Below are positions 1 through 9,204 of a stretch of 64,000 bases of DNA, in pieces. The notes under the pieces are model-generated. The model made no database searches and was not told where the DNA came from. It saw nothing but the letters and a program-made list of their open reading frames with translations. The DNA is taken from contig JAHDDW010000002.1 in NCBI GenBank assembly GCA_020629155.1, positions 62,001 through 126,000 on the forward strand. Reading direction: 5' to 3'. This stretch comes from Acidimicrobiales bacterium (GTDB lineage: Bacteria > Actinomycetota > Acidimicrobiia > Acidimicrobiales > SZUA-35). The position numbers and the translations under genes are program-made. Each line of letters opens with the position of its first letter. The first letter of the stretch is position 1.

Positions 1-2
1 TG

Positions 3-1347
3 TCGGTCACGGTTTCTCGCAGACAAGTACCACCAGCGAACGCGACAAACCCAACAGATGCATCAACTGGGGCTCTTTCTAACAATGCAAAATTTTCAGA
101 TTCGGCTCGACTGCAAGATTGCGCCCCACGCCCAGCTGATCTAACATCGGCTCCTGCTGGCATGTTGATGCCATCAACGGCTAGTTTTTCAGGCCTTGGA
201 GCAACTCCAGCGACCTTTTGGAACGCAACGACGTTTCCGGCTGGGAACCAGTTAGATGCAGCTTTGTTTGAATTTTCTCGACCTGTTGGAGCATTTGGTT
301 TATGGTTTGGCGATCTTGAAACCCGGCCACCAGTTACTGGTGGCGGCGGCGCATTGGCTATCGTCAAGTTACTTGACAGTGCGGGTAATGTCATCCAGTC
401 GACAGAGATTTTACCTGATGAAGCTAGCATCGATGACAGCGTTTGTGGAGGCGCAGCGCAATCAACTGACAATCTTGGCTGCGGTAACCAAGCATCTCGA
501 TTTATCGGGTTCGTTGAACCCACAGAGTCAGTCGCATCGATGCTTGTGATCGTTGGCGAAGATGATTCATGCGCCCAAGCTAGCCAATGTGACGGCATTA
601 CTGAGTATCTTTCATGGATAGGGCCAATGCTTGCCGAGCCACAACCCGACCTTACAGTCACAAAGACGCTGGCTGCTCCTGCGCCCCAAGCAGTGGGCGA
701 CCCTGTTTCGTGGACTATAACGGTGTCTAACATTGGGCAGCGTCATGCCGCAGCGGGCTGGAGCGTCACTGACGTATTTGACTCAGGCGTCAGCGGTGTG
801 ACGCTAAGTGGAAACGCAACCGAGGTTGACTGTAGCGCAATAACTAGTTGTGTTGGGTTGATGCAATTAGACGAAAGTGATTCAATTACATAACAGCCAG
901 CGGCATCCACGAAGCGGCCTATGGAGTTGATGTTCACAACGCTGCGTATGTCCTGCCGAAGGTGATATTACTGAACTTGTTATAGAAGGAACACCACCAA
1001 ACCCAGACGAAAACAGCGCCGAAACTGAAACAAATAACGACGCAAACGCAAAACAGATCTCAGAACCTCCGCCAGAGACTACAACAACCACATCGTCAAC
1101 AACCATTATTGAAACAACAGACGTTTCAGAGACGACGGGGCAAACCACTCTAGAGCCAAATAGCACAACTGTGGCTACACAAAAAACAACGCAGCCAGCT
1201 ACGACCGTTACTAACCAGCAAGTAGACAGTGCAGAGTTAGGACAGTTAGCATTCACAGGGGTCTCATATCGATATTCAACTTCTGCAGCCTTGGTTTTTC
1301 TCGCTATTGGAATTGGGCTGGTCCGACACAAACGCCAACATCTTTAA
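3..1347 (+). pseudogene. Wall-anchored surface protein with DUF11-like domain, two frameshifts, 5' end outside window
   Basis: An open frame enters from the left edge and runs to TAA at 891-893. Its C-terminal part (from about 645) reads as a DUF11/Ig-like repeat (DLTVTKTL...GDPVSWTITVSN). The same domain continues in frame +2 from 893 (TASGIHEAAYGV) and again in frame +1 from 961, through a Thr/Ser-rich stretch (ETTTTTSSTT) to LAFTG, a hydrophobic helix and a KRQ tail ending at 1347. This tail is a LPxTG-like sorting signal, so the ancestral protein was exported and sortase-anchored. Each shift fits loss of one base, near 891 and 959. No homopolymer is involved. It is either a pseudogene or two sequencing errors 70 bp apart. 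The function of the N-terminal region is not recognised. Confidence 0.75.
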
Positions 1348-1375
1348 CGGCTAAATAGCTATTTCAAGCCACACC

Positions 1376-1532
1376 ACGTCATTCCCAGCCCCGACTGGGA
1401 ATCCAACCATGGAGATCCCCAATCAAGTTGGGGATGACGGGACCAAGTGGGGATGACGGGACCAAGTGGGGGATGGAGAGATCAAGTTGGCAATCTAGAA
1501 TACACAAACACCTTGGAATAAACCATCTAGTT
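1376..1532. repeat. Degenerate intergenic repeat with 19-bp tandem units
   Basis: The gap between the surface-protein gene and the DUF1800 gene holds hairpins (attcccag...ctgggaat; ccccaatcaagttgggg) and a direct repeat of the 19-mer ggggatgacgggaccaagt at 1430-1448 and 1449-1467, with a third partial unit. It ends in ggaataaaccatctag, which resembles the right end of the CTAG-ended element family seen elsewhere in the window. The hairpin with its trailing ggatgacg recurs at 44743-44770. It is non-coding. Confidence 0.6.
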
Positions 1533-1592
1533 TAGGCTCTGCGAATCATACGCCTGTGTATAAGTAGCCTTGAAGAACCATATATAAGCCTG

Positions 1593-1598
1593 TATGCT
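1593..1598 (+). promoter_or_regulatory. -10 box TATGCT, leaderless start of the DUF1800 gene
   Basis: TATGCT lies 6 nt before ATG 1605, the TANNNT-to-start spacing of leaderless actinobacterial transcripts. This supports 1605 as the start. Confidence 0.5.
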
Positions 1599-1604
1599 TG
1601 GCAT

Positions 1605-2831
1605 ATGGCGGACAGAAAACCTTCTCACAGCATGGCGGCGCAACTCGTTCGACGAGTGACGCTAAATAATGATCAGTCGTTGGTGAACAAATATGCTTCT
1701 GCTTCGCGTGGGGAGATCGTCAAAGACCTTTTAGCAGCTCCGCCAGACACAAGCATTGCACCAGGTGAGTCGTTCAAAACATATGCAAGTGGTACAGTTT
1801 CTTGGTGGGTCGACAAAATGTTGAAACCGTCGAATCCGCTCCAAGAACGCATGACCTGGTTTTTCCATACGTTTTTAACGTGCAATACGTTTAAAATTAG
1901 TGAGCTTATGGTCGCAGACCAGCTAAATATTTTACGCCAGGGATGTTTTGGCAACTATAGGGATCTACTTAAAAAGTTTTGCAGTTCAGGGGCCTTAATT
2001 GTCTTTCTTAACGCAAATCAAAATAGCAAAGATGCCCCTAACGAAAACTTAGCTAGAGAGCTCATGGAGCTTTTCACAACAGGCACGGGTCATTACACGC
2101 AAGATGATGTAAAGGCGGCAACCATCGCCCTTTCTGGATGGTTTGCTCATGCTTGGGATGGCTACCCAGACGGAGATCATCAAAAGGGTGAAGCGCCAGG
2201 CACTTCTAAATGGAACATTCCTGATACCCGCGAAGTCACCTTTATGGGTGAAACTAAAAAATGGGATCTTTTTTCCGTCATCGACAAACTATGCTCTATG
2301 GAGGCTACCGCTACTCGCATCGCCTCATTATTGTGGTTCCACCTTGTAGGCACTGAAATTCCTAAGCCAAAAGCTGATGAGCTTGGCAAATGGTGGTCTG
2401 GGCAGGATCTCGAAATGAAGCCGCTTATCGAAAAAATAGTATCAGATAGCGCATTTGACGAAAATTATTATGCGCGCACGCGCACAGGGCTTGAATACTA
2501 CTGCGCCGTGCAAGGGGCTGTAAATAACAGCCACCCTTATGACGAAAAAGACCTTCGCCTTTTGAGCCAGACACCGTATAACCCGCCGAATGTCGCTGGC
2601 TGGCCGCAATCACAATGGTTCAACCCAGGATCAATGCTTTGGCGAGCTAACTTTTTACGAAGAATTTCTTTTCCGCAGGCTTCTCTTGATGAGGTATTAG
2701 ACAGTTGTGGCCTGTACAGCATTAGCGACGCTACATTAGCGTTGCTAAAATCGCTTGACTCGAAAGGCGGCGACACAAACAAACTTCGCTGGCTTGTGAC
2801 GTTAAGCAGTCCGGAGTTTAACGCAATATGA
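1605..2831 (+). CDS. DUF1800 family protein
   Basis: This 408-residue protein matches the DUF1800 family. It contains the hallmark NENLARELMELFTTG stretch at about residue 147 followed by a LSGW segment, and a PYNPPNVAGWP motif near residue 325. Family members are usually encoded next to DUF1501 genes, as here: the stop codon overlaps the next gene's ATG (ATGA), so the two are translationally coupled. The biochemical role of the family is not established; it is often linked to exported or surface proteins. No clear signal peptide is seen at this start, which is set by the leaderless -10 box just upstream. At 408 residues it is on the short side for the family. Confidence 0.85.
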   Translation: MADRKPSHSMAAQLVRRVTLNNDQSLVNKYASASRGEIVKDLLAAPPDTSIAPGESFKTYASGTVSWWVDKMLKPSNPLQERMTWFFHTFLTCNTFKISELMVADQLNILRQGCFGNYRDLLKKFCSSGALIVFLNANQNSKDAPNENLARELMELFTTGTGHYTQDDVKAATIALSGWFAHAWDGYPDGDHQKGEAPGTSKWNIPDTREVTFMGETKKWDLFSVIDKLCSMEATATRIASLLWFHLVGTEIPKPKADELGKWWSGQDLEMKPLIEKIVSDSAFDENYYARTRTGLEYYCAVQGAVNNSHPYDEKDLRLLSQTPYNPPNVAGWPQSQWFNPGSMLWRANFLRRISFPQASLDEVLDSCGLYSISDATLALLKSLDSKGGDTNKLRWLVTLSSPEFNAI

Positions 2832-4222
2832 GCAACAACATAAACAATCCGTATGCAAAAAAAACGGTCACTCGACGAAACTTCTTACTAAGTCTTGCTG
2901 GCACTGGAGCAGTAGGCCTTGGCGGGGGTGCGCTTTTAACACTGCTCAATAAATCTGATGGCATAACCGTCGACCAAAAAGCTAAGGTCGACGTGGCCAA
3001 TCCGCTTAAAAATAGCACCTCGCCACTCATCATGGGTTCAGATAACGTGACGGCCACAAAAGAACCAGTGGTTGAAACTGCACAAGATTTTTCGGGACTT
3101 ACGATTGACCCTAAATACAAAGACCGCATTCTTGTCGTTATCGAACTTTTCGGCGGCAACGACGGTCTTTCTATGGTGCCGCCCTATGGAACTGGCAAAT
3201 ACTATGATCTGCGCGGCGGGTTAGCTGTTCCACAGAATGAAGTGCTTCCTATAAACGACCAGTTTGGGCTTCATCGAGAACTTGTGAATTTACATGAGCG
3301 TAAAGACCAGTTAGCGATTGTGCAAGGCATCGGCCATACCGACGGCAACCTGTCGCATTTCCAAATGCAAGATCAAGTAAATCTGGGTAATAGCGGTAGC
3401 GAAAATTATCGGACAGGGTTTCTAGCACGTTTAGGCAACGCTATAGGCTCGCAAGATCCCGACGCTGGCCTGTTGGCTGCGTCAACCTATGGCTACTCGT
3501 TGGGAATGCGCAATATAACAGCACCTTTCTTAAGCACAAGCGACTTAGCACAGCTAGACGTGATCAGCGACAAAGACGCAACCTATGCTGCCTATCGAGA
3601 AGCAGTTTCTTCGTTTAAAGGTGATCCTCTTTCTGACGCCACGGGAGATATTTTCTCAAAAATTTATAACCCAAAAAATGTTTTTCCTTCGGCTGCCGAG
3701 TCTGCTGCGAGTGAGCTAGCTTCCTATGATTCGGGAGATAACGCTACTGGACGCGATTTAGGAGCCCAACTTGCTATTGCTGCGCATCTAATCCGTGCTG
3801 ACATAGGTGTAAAAATAATTCAAACAAAAATTTCTGGATTCGACAACCATAGCGGCATGGGGTTTGCTTATCCAGAGCTTATGAAAGGTGTTGACGGAGC
3901 ACTCGGCGCGTTCTTAAACGACATCGAGACTATGGGCAAAAAAGATGATGTGCTTGTCTGCATAATAAGCGAATTCGGTCGTCGATGTCAGGTGTCAGGT
4001 GACGGCTTAGATCACGGAAATGGCTCTATGACAATGGCGATAGGGCCAGTAAAACCAGGCATCTACGGCGACGATATTTCGTTGAACGACCTTGACGAGA
4101 AAGGCAACATCAAACCTACGGTGACCTTTGGCCAATATCAAGCTTCTTGGGCACAAGACTGGCTTGGCGTTCCAGCAGATTTGCTTCTGGATGAATCGCC
4201 TGAAACACTCAAATTTGTTTAG
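2828..4222 (+). CDS. DUF1501 family protein with Tat signal
   Basis: The 464-residue product starts with a twin-arginine signal (TRRNFLLSLAG, arginines 16-17, then a Gly/Ala/Leu-rich h-region), so export of a folded, probably cofactor- or metal-containing protein is expected. The body matches DUF1501, an alkaline-phosphatase-superfamily-like fold: VVIELFGGNDGLSMVPPYG near residue 100, a DNHSGMG stretch near 340 and SEFGRRCQ near 380. It overlaps the DUF1800 gene by 4 nt. The pair is a recurrent two-gene module whose substrate is unknown. It converges with the CDF transporter gene 12 nt downstream. Confidence 0.85.
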   Translation: MSNNINNPYAKKTVTRRNFLLSLAGTGAVGLGGGALLTLLNKSDGITVDQKAKVDVANPLKNSTSPLIMGSDNVTATKEPVVETAQDFSGLTIDPKYKDRILVVIELFGGNDGLSMVPPYGTGKYYDLRGGLAVPQNEVLPINDQFGLHRELVNLHERKDQLAIVQGIGHTDGNLSHFQMQDQVNLGNSGSENYRTGFLARLGNAIGSQDPDAGLLAASTYGYSLGMRNITAPFLSTSDLAQLDVISDKDATYAAYREAVSSFKGDPLSDATGDIFSKIYNPKNVFPSAAESAASELASYDSGDNATGRDLGAQLAIAAHLIRADIGVKIIQTKISGFDNHSGMGFAYPELMKGVDGALGAFLNDIETMGKKDDVLVCIISEFGRRCQVSGDGLDHGNGSMTMAIGPVKPGIYGDDISLNDLDEKGNIKPTVTFGQYQASWAQDWLGVPADLLLDESPETLKFV

Positions 4223-4234
4223 AGGCAAGACCTA

Positions 4235-5167
4235 TTACCAGTGGGCTTCGATGCAGTCGCTATGCGATGCTGGTTCCACCTGAATTGTCGTGTGAGCAAT
4301 ACCGTAGTCTGCCGCTAAGATATCTCGTGCGGTGTCAAGCACAAGGTGAGCATCGGCGTCTTCTTCTGTTGTAATATGCGCAGTTGCGGCGTCCATGTTT
4401 GATGTCAGTGTCCACACGTGAATATCGTGCACATCGATAACATTGCCAATCGAAGCGAGCGACGTGTGCAGCGCTTCTAGGTCAACCCTTTTCGGCGCCG
4501 ACTGCAACAAAATGCGTATAGCATTACGGCCGAGCAAAGCCGTGCGCGGCAAAATCCATAGCCCGATAGCGGCGCCAACAACAGGATCAATCCACGCCCA
4601 CCCAGACACTTTGATAGCGATCGCAGCGACAATCACACCGACCGAGCCAATCATATCTGCGATAACTTCAAGGTACGCACCTTGAATATTCAACGACTCT
4701 TTCGCGCCATCTCGAAGCAGTAAGAAAGCCGCAATATTTGCTAACAGCCCGAGGGTTGCGACCAGCAGCATCTCTGTTGCCAGCACTTCGTCGCTGTTTC
4801 CGAGACGTCCAACCGCTTCGATTAGAACCCAAATACCAACGACGAAAAGCAGCAAAGCATTCAAAAGCGCCGCTAAAATTTCTAGCCGATAGAGGCCAAA
4901 CGTATGCGGTGAATGTTTCGTATTTTTTGTTTGGAAACGTGCCGCAAGCTGAATGGCCGCAAAGGCCACACCTAGACCAACGACATCAGTGAGCATATGT
5001 CCAGCATCAGATAGAAGCGCTAAGGAGTTGGTTAGAAAGCTAGCAATAGCTTCTACAACAAAAAAGGCAGCAATAATAAAAAAGGCGAGAAGCAGACGAT
5101 TTTTGTGACGCCCGCCAGCACTGCTTAGCTCGATATGCGAATGTCCATGATCATGCGAACCTCCCAT
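4235..5167 (-). CDS. Cation diffusion facilitator (CzcD-like Zn/Co efflux transporter)
   Basis: This 310-residue inner-membrane protein has a His-rich N-terminus (GGSHDHGHSH), six predicted transmembrane segments and the CDF metal-site motif D54-x2-H57-x3-D61 in helix 2 (DAGHMLTD). The cytosolic C-terminal domain from about residue 215 contains the usual DVHDIHVWTLTS and HITTEED segments. CDF proteins export Zn2+ or related divalent cations using the proton gradient; the His-rich tail suggests zinc or cobalt. A small membrane-protein gene ends 9 nt upstream on the same strand and is probably co-transcribed. No metal-responsive regulator lies next to it. Confidence 0.92.
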   Translation of the reverse strand: MGGSHDHGHSHIELSSAGGRHKNRLLLAFFIIAAFFVVEAIASFLTNSLALLSDAGHMLTDVVGLGVAFAAIQLAARFQTKNTKHSPHTFGLYRLEILAALLNALLLFVVGIWVLIEAVGRLGNSDEVLATEMLLVATLGLLANIAAFLLLRDGAKESLNIQGAYLEVIADMIGSVGVIVAAIAIKVSGWAWIDPVVGAAIGLWILPRTALLGRNAIRILLQSAPKRVDLEALHTSLASIGNVIDVHDIHVWTLTSNMDAATAHITTEEDADAHLVLDTARDILAADYGIAHTTIQVEPASHSDCIEAHW

Positions 5168-5176
5168 AACACGGCG

Positions 5177-5365
5177 TTAGCGTTTTTTTGCTACTGTTTT
5201 TATATGCGCCCCGGTGCGATCACGAGGAGTGTTTGTTGGCACCTGCTTCGCTTTAAACTTGCGCTGTGGAAAGTTTATGCGATCAATAAGCACCACAGCA
5301 AGGCCAAGTGCAATTGTGATAGCACCCATTATCAAAAGAAGCAGAAGAAGACCAATTTGTTGCAT
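5177..5365 (-). CDS. Small single-span membrane protein
   Basis: This 62-residue ORF begins with one hydrophobic helix (IGLLLLLLIMGAITIALGLA) and continues into a basic cytosolic tail (FPQRKFKAKQ...HIKTVAKKR). It stops 9 nt before the CDF transporter gene, so it likely forms an operon with it. The family is not recognised. Support is the typical membrane topology, the purine-rich GTAAGG upstream of the ATG and the tight spacing. It could be an accessory subunit of the transporter, which is only an inference. Confidence 0.55.
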   Translation of the reverse strand: MQQIGLLLLLLIMGAITIALGLAVVLIDRINFPQRKFKAKQVPTNTPRDRTGAHIKTVAKKR

Positions 5366-5489
5366 AGTGACACCTTACGTAAAGCCAACTGTTTCCAGTG
5401 TACTTGATCAACCGCTGAGAAACAGGCCGCAAAAAACTTACTTAGCGGTCTTCTCTATAGAGTTCATCTGTTTGAGAGATGTCAAATGG

Positions 5490-5879
5490 CTATCTAACTA
5501 CAGCTTGCTCTTTAGTTACTACAATGTATGCACTAGGATCCCCAGGAGGACATTCCTCGCCATTTGGATAACTCAACTCAGTTGCGACTTGTCCGACATG
5601 AGTAAAAACTTCTCCATTTTGCTTGCCGACGACAGAAAAGGTATGCGTCTGAACTCTATTAGGAACAGGATTAACATTGATTTTTGTATCTTCAATTTTT
5701 TCTGTGCACTGATTGTCCACGCATGCTTTAGTTACTATGATCCCATCGCCAGCTTGAAAATGAACTCCTGGAACAGCAGCTATTAAAGTACATGCTTGTT
5801 CTGTGCTGTCACATCCAGCAAAAACGCTTAAGAAAAGAAGACTGAGCACTTTGAATTTGCCGCCCCAAGGAAAAGCCAT
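5490..5879 (-). CDS. Hypothetical lipoprotein
   Basis: The 129-residue product has a signal peptide with a lipobox ending SVFAGC (Cys23), so it should be lipid-anchored outside the membrane. The mature part has four cysteines (ACTLIAA; ACVDNQC; EECPPGD) that could form two disulphides. No family is recognised. It stands alone on the minus strand, between the CDF operon and the divergent AlbA-type regulator. Confidence 0.65.
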   Translation of the reverse strand: MAFPWGGKFKVLSLLFLSVFAGCDSTEQACTLIAAVPGVHFQAGDGIIVTKACVDNQCTEKIEDTKINVNPVPNRVQTHTFSVVGKQNGEVFTHVGQVATELSYPNGEECPPGDPSAYIVVTKEQAVVR

Positions 5880-6008
5880 ATAGCAATATTGTATCTACTA
5901 CTAACACAAACTTTTGTCTACTACGGTTCAAAGGGGCAACCCCAACCTTGACGAGAAAGGCAATACCGTAGGTGCACTAACCCACTATTAAAAAGTGTCG
6001 AAACAACT

Positions 6009-6055
6009 AAATGTAACCAAATGTAACCAAATGTAACTCGTGTTATGTTACATTT
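6009..6055 (+). promoter_or_regulatory. Operator array: three direct and one inverted 9-mer
   Basis: AAATGTAAC occurs at 6009-6017, 6019-6027 and 6029-6037, exactly 10 bp apart (one helical turn). Its inverse complement GTTACATTT lies at 6047-6055, just before ATG 6062. The array covers the promoter region of the AlbA/HATPase gene, which encodes its own winged helix, so autoregulation is a reasonable inference. Confidence 0.7.
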
Positions 6056-6061
6056 AAAACT

Positions 6062-7516
6062 ATGGTCAACATTAACATCGAATCTATCGTTGCAGAACTG
6101 CGCATAGAAAGAGGTGACCTTCCCCATATAGAAGTTAAATCGGCAGCAGGTGGTTTCCCAGAATCTATCATTCCAACACTTAGCTCTCTGTCAAATAAAC
6201 CTGGCGGAGGCATGATCATTCTTGGGCTTGACGAAGCAAGCAACTTTAAACCTGTCGAACTTCGAAATGTACGAAAAATAAAAGAAGCTTTAGCTTCAAA
6301 AGCTCGACAAGCAATAAAACCACCATTGGTCTTAGAAATCGAAGAGTGCGCATTTGAAGGTAAGCAGATTATTGTTGCATTTGTGTCAGAACTTGATGCC
6401 GCCCAGAAACCTGCCGAAGTAATATCAGGTAAATTTCAAGGAGTATGGATCAGAGCATGGGATGGCGATTATCGTGCTTCTCAGCCAGAGATTCAATGGC
6501 TGCTTGCAAGTCGCTCTCAACCACGCTTTGATTCAGATTTAGTAGCTGATGCTACAATTGAAGATTTAGATTCTGCTCTGGTTGACAACTTTGTTGCTAC
6601 CTGTCATCAAGCTTCTTCGCAGCTATCTCGTATTAAAAGTCGAGACGAGCTGCTCTGGCGGATGGGGGTCTTAGTTGGCGAAGGTAGAACACCATCAGTC
6701 GCAGGCCTTTTAGCTCTAGGTGTTTACCCTCAACAGTTTTTACCAATGGCATCACTGCAAGCTGTCCAGATAACTTCATCTGGAGAGCGTGCGCAAGATG
6801 CGCAGCGGTTTGATGGACCAATCCCTCACATGTTAAGCGACGCTCTGGCTTGGGTCGCCAGGACAACACCAACTGCGATAAAGGCACAAACTGATGGCAC
6901 CGTGCGAGATCGCCAACAGTGGCCTCTAGAAGCAGTACGAGAATTGCTCTCTAACGCCCTTATTCACAGAGATTATTCGCCTTGGGGCTTAACTGAATCG
7001 GCGTTACTAAGACTCGATGAGGAAACATTGGTTATGAAAAACCCAGGTGGGCTCTATGGCGTAACATTAAATCGGTTAGGTAATGTTGGAGTAAGCTCTG
7101 CACGCAACGCCCATCTGCTGCGCATTTGTCAATACGTGCGATTGCCTGACGGAAGTAGAGTCGTGGAAGCGCTAGCCTCAGGCATCCCCACAGTTTTGAA
7201 AACTTTACGGCAAGCGAAGCTACCTGAACCCATATTTGATGATAATGGATTGCGTTTCACGGTGGTTCTGAAACAACCCAATCGTAGCCTTTCCCATATT
7301 TCTGATTTATCAGGTACTGCTTTAACCATTTTTGAATCGATTGAAGATACACCAATAACCGTTGCAAAAATTTCTGAACTGACGGGCCATGCTCCAGCAA
7401 CTATTCGTAAACACCTACGCAATTTAAAAAGCAAAGGACTAGTTGCTCAAACAGGTGGCAAAGGACAAATCACTACATACAGGTCTGCTATGAGCAAAAA
7501 CGAGACGTTTAGTTGA
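6062..7516 (+). CDS. AlbA/Schlafen-type DNA-binding protein with ATPase-like and winged-helix domains
   Basis: This 484-residue protein has three parts. Residues about 10-130 form an AlbA_2 (Schlafen-like, divergent AAA_4) domain, opening with E-x-KSAAGG and including GGGMIILGLDE. Residues about 220-400 form a GHKL-type HATPase_c_4 domain with the N-box RELLSNALIHRDYS near 293-306. Residues about 420-480 form a winged helix (VAKISELTGHAPATIRKHLRNLKSKGLV). Proteins of this design are annotated as RecG-related transcriptional regulators and often sit in accessory or stress loci. The operator array directly upstream suggests self-control. Targets are unknown. Confidence 0.85.
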   Translation: MVNINIESIVAELRIERGDLPHIEVKSAAGGFPESIIPTLSSLSNKPGGGMIILGLDEASNFKPVELRNVRKIKEALASKARQAIKPPLVLEIEECAFEGKQIIVAFVSELDAAQKPAEVISGKFQGVWIRAWDGDYRASQPEIQWLLASRSQPRFDSDLVADATIEDLDSALVDNFVATCHQASSQLSRIKSRDELLWRMGVLVGEGRTPSVAGLLALGVYPQQFLPMASLQAVQITSSGERAQDAQRFDGPIPHMLSDALAWVARTTPTAIKAQTDGTVRDRQQWPLEAVRELLSNALIHRDYSPWGLTESALLRLDEETLVMKNPGGLYGVTLNRLGNVGVSSARNAHLLRICQYVRLPDGSRVVEALASGIPTVLKTLRQAKLPEPIFDDNGLRFTVVLKQPNRSLSHISDLSGTALTIFESIEDTPITVAKISELTGHAPATIRKHLRNLKSKGLVAQTGGKGQITTYRSAMSKNETFS

Positions 7517-7629
7517 CGTTTCAGAACGCTTCTGGTTTAGATCTCTAGTACGACTCGTAAGCCTTCCTTTAAGATCGATGAGGTGTGTCAATCTAGCTCG
7601 TTTCTTGTCTCTGAAGGTAAACTGCAAGA

Positions 7630-8349
7630 GTGAGAAAAATTTCAATTAAAATAGTTTCTAGGTGCCTGTTCCTCGTTACGTTTTTCCTGTCTGCGTGTGC
7701 TTCAGAAGGCCTTGAACCAAGAATATCTGAGCCAGAAAAATCGAAAGATCCTGAGTCAGAGGAACTAAAAATGTCTGAGGCAGAAGAGGTAAAACCAGTC
7801 GTCTTTTCTGAACCTCCTATACGTTTAAGCGTTCCAGAGGGATGGACAGCTACTGAAGGCGAGTTAGAAGATCCAGATGATCTTGAAGAAGGATGGGTTT
7901 GGAGGGTTTCAAAAGATACGAATTCAGAAGTGCTTGACGCCTTAGCTCTAAAATATGGCTTGCCGAAATCAGTAGACGGGAAAATACCCAACGATTTTTT
8001 TCAAGATGGAGCTGAACCATTAAAGGACCCAGAAGCGAAAAATTTAGGTTATCTAATAATTAAAGTTTCTGAGCCGCCTTGGAAAGATACACATGGGAAT
8101 CTCGCTGATTGGAACGATACAGATGATATAGAAATATACGTCAAGGAACATAGAAGTACTTCTTCGTATGAAGCTGTGGAATTTGCGGGTTTTGCTGGTT
8201 ACAAAACAACTTCAGACCTCATTCATGCAAGCACATTGTATGATCTACTTTTCCAGCCAGGAAGTAGGTTGTACGTCGATGCAGGTATTGCAGATTCCAA
8301 CCATCAAGATCAAATCGAAATGATTCTAAACTCGAAAGAAAAACAGTGA
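7630..8349 (+). CDS. Hypothetical acidic lipoprotein
   Basis: This 239-residue protein starts at GTG with a basic n-region (RKISIKI), a hydrophobic stretch and a lipobox FLSAC (Cys23). A low-complexity acidic linker rich in Glu, Ser, Lys and Pro follows (about residues 28-60), then a compact domain beginning IRLSVPEGWTATEG, a pattern common in uncharacterised actinobacterial lipoproteins. No catalytic motif is recognised. The HNH-like pseudogene starts 7 nt after the stop. Confidence 0.6.
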   Translation: MRKISIKIVSRCLFLVTFFLSACASEGLEPRISEPEKSKDPESEELKMSEAEEVKPVVFSEPPIRLSVPEGWTATEGELEDPDDLEEGWVWRVSKDTNSEVLDALALKYGLPKSVDGKIPNDFFQDGAEPLKDPEAKNLGYLIIKVSEPPWKDTHGNLADWNDTDDIEIYVKEHRSTSSYEAVEFAGFAGYKTTSDLIHASTLYDLLFQPGSRLYVDAGIADSNHQDQIEMILNSKEKQ

Positions 8350-8356
8350 GAACTTT

Positions 8357-9180
8357 ATGAACCGTTCGGCTGGTATAAACAAGGGTCATTGCTACTGGTG
8401 TGACAAGAAAGGATTAAATGATGAACATCTTTTTTCGGAATGGTTCAACGATTTTTTAGAAGATTCATTTTCATGGGATTCTATTTCTTTAACCACTAGG
8501 CATTGGATAGATAGAGGGCCAAAGTTTGGTCTTGGTCTTAAACCAAGATACAGTACGGGAAAGTTGGAGCGTCCAGCAACTAAAAAACCTCTGCTAAAGC
8601 TCCCTGTTACGATTGCAATAGCGGTTGGATGGGTAGTGCTGAAAACAAATCGAAACCTATCTTGAAGCGTCTTATTCTGGGACTGCCGACGTCGTTGACA
8701 GTTGACCAACAAGCCGATTTGGCTCACTGGGCAATGATCAAGTTTTGTATGTTTGACGGTGATCAGAAACGTTTACATCTTAGATATGGCAGCGGCGTTA
8801 CCAGTCGAAGCACCCGAGATCAGATTAAATCATTTAGTAAAACTCGCCAGCTTCCTTCAAACCTAATGGTGTCAATCGGCTCATCGCAAAAACTTACAGG
8901 AGGCATCCATTGCGCTTCTACTGAGTCTGAGATAGCAGACTGCTGGCAATGGGCCTTTCTATACCAAATCGGCTTTCTAAACATAATCGTTTTGGGGTTC
9001 ACAAACAATTCTATGGGCAGGCTACATCCGGCAGGGCTAGGCCGAAGAGATTCTATTACTATCTGGCCAGCGCAAAAAGAAAGATTATGGAATAACAACT
9101 ACCCTCAAACCGAGAAACAGCTTGACCGCATCGCAAAACAGATATCACCATCAAACAGTTTTTATCGGCGAGGTTGTTAA
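8357..9180 (+). pseudogene. HNH-like zinc-binding protein, frameshifted
   Basis: Two overlapping frames are pieces of one gene. Frame 2 (8357-8613) encodes GHCYWCDKKGLNDEHLFSEW, a CxxC plus EH arrangement as in HNH-like proteins that begin CxxCG...T-EH-IPKW. Frame 1 from 8614 resumes with CNSGWMGSAENK, the usual downstream half (C-N-x-GWM...E), and continues to QISPSNSFYRRGC. The frames join at about 8608-8614 in TTACGATTGC, where a few bases around the expected first Cys of the second zinc knuckle are missing. The family role is probably a restriction- or defence-associated nuclease, which is inference. The gene looks inactivated. Confidence 0.65.
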
Positions 9181-9204
9181 GAATCGGCCGGGATTCGATC
9201 TCTC

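Noticed and set aside
882-1331. Minus-strand 149-codon ORF opposite the surface-protein end
   Set aside because: It mirrors the Thr-rich tail of the frameshifted surface gene and has no start context.
1430-1467. CRISPR-like tandem repeat
   Set aside because: The units abut directly without spacers and only two full copies exist.
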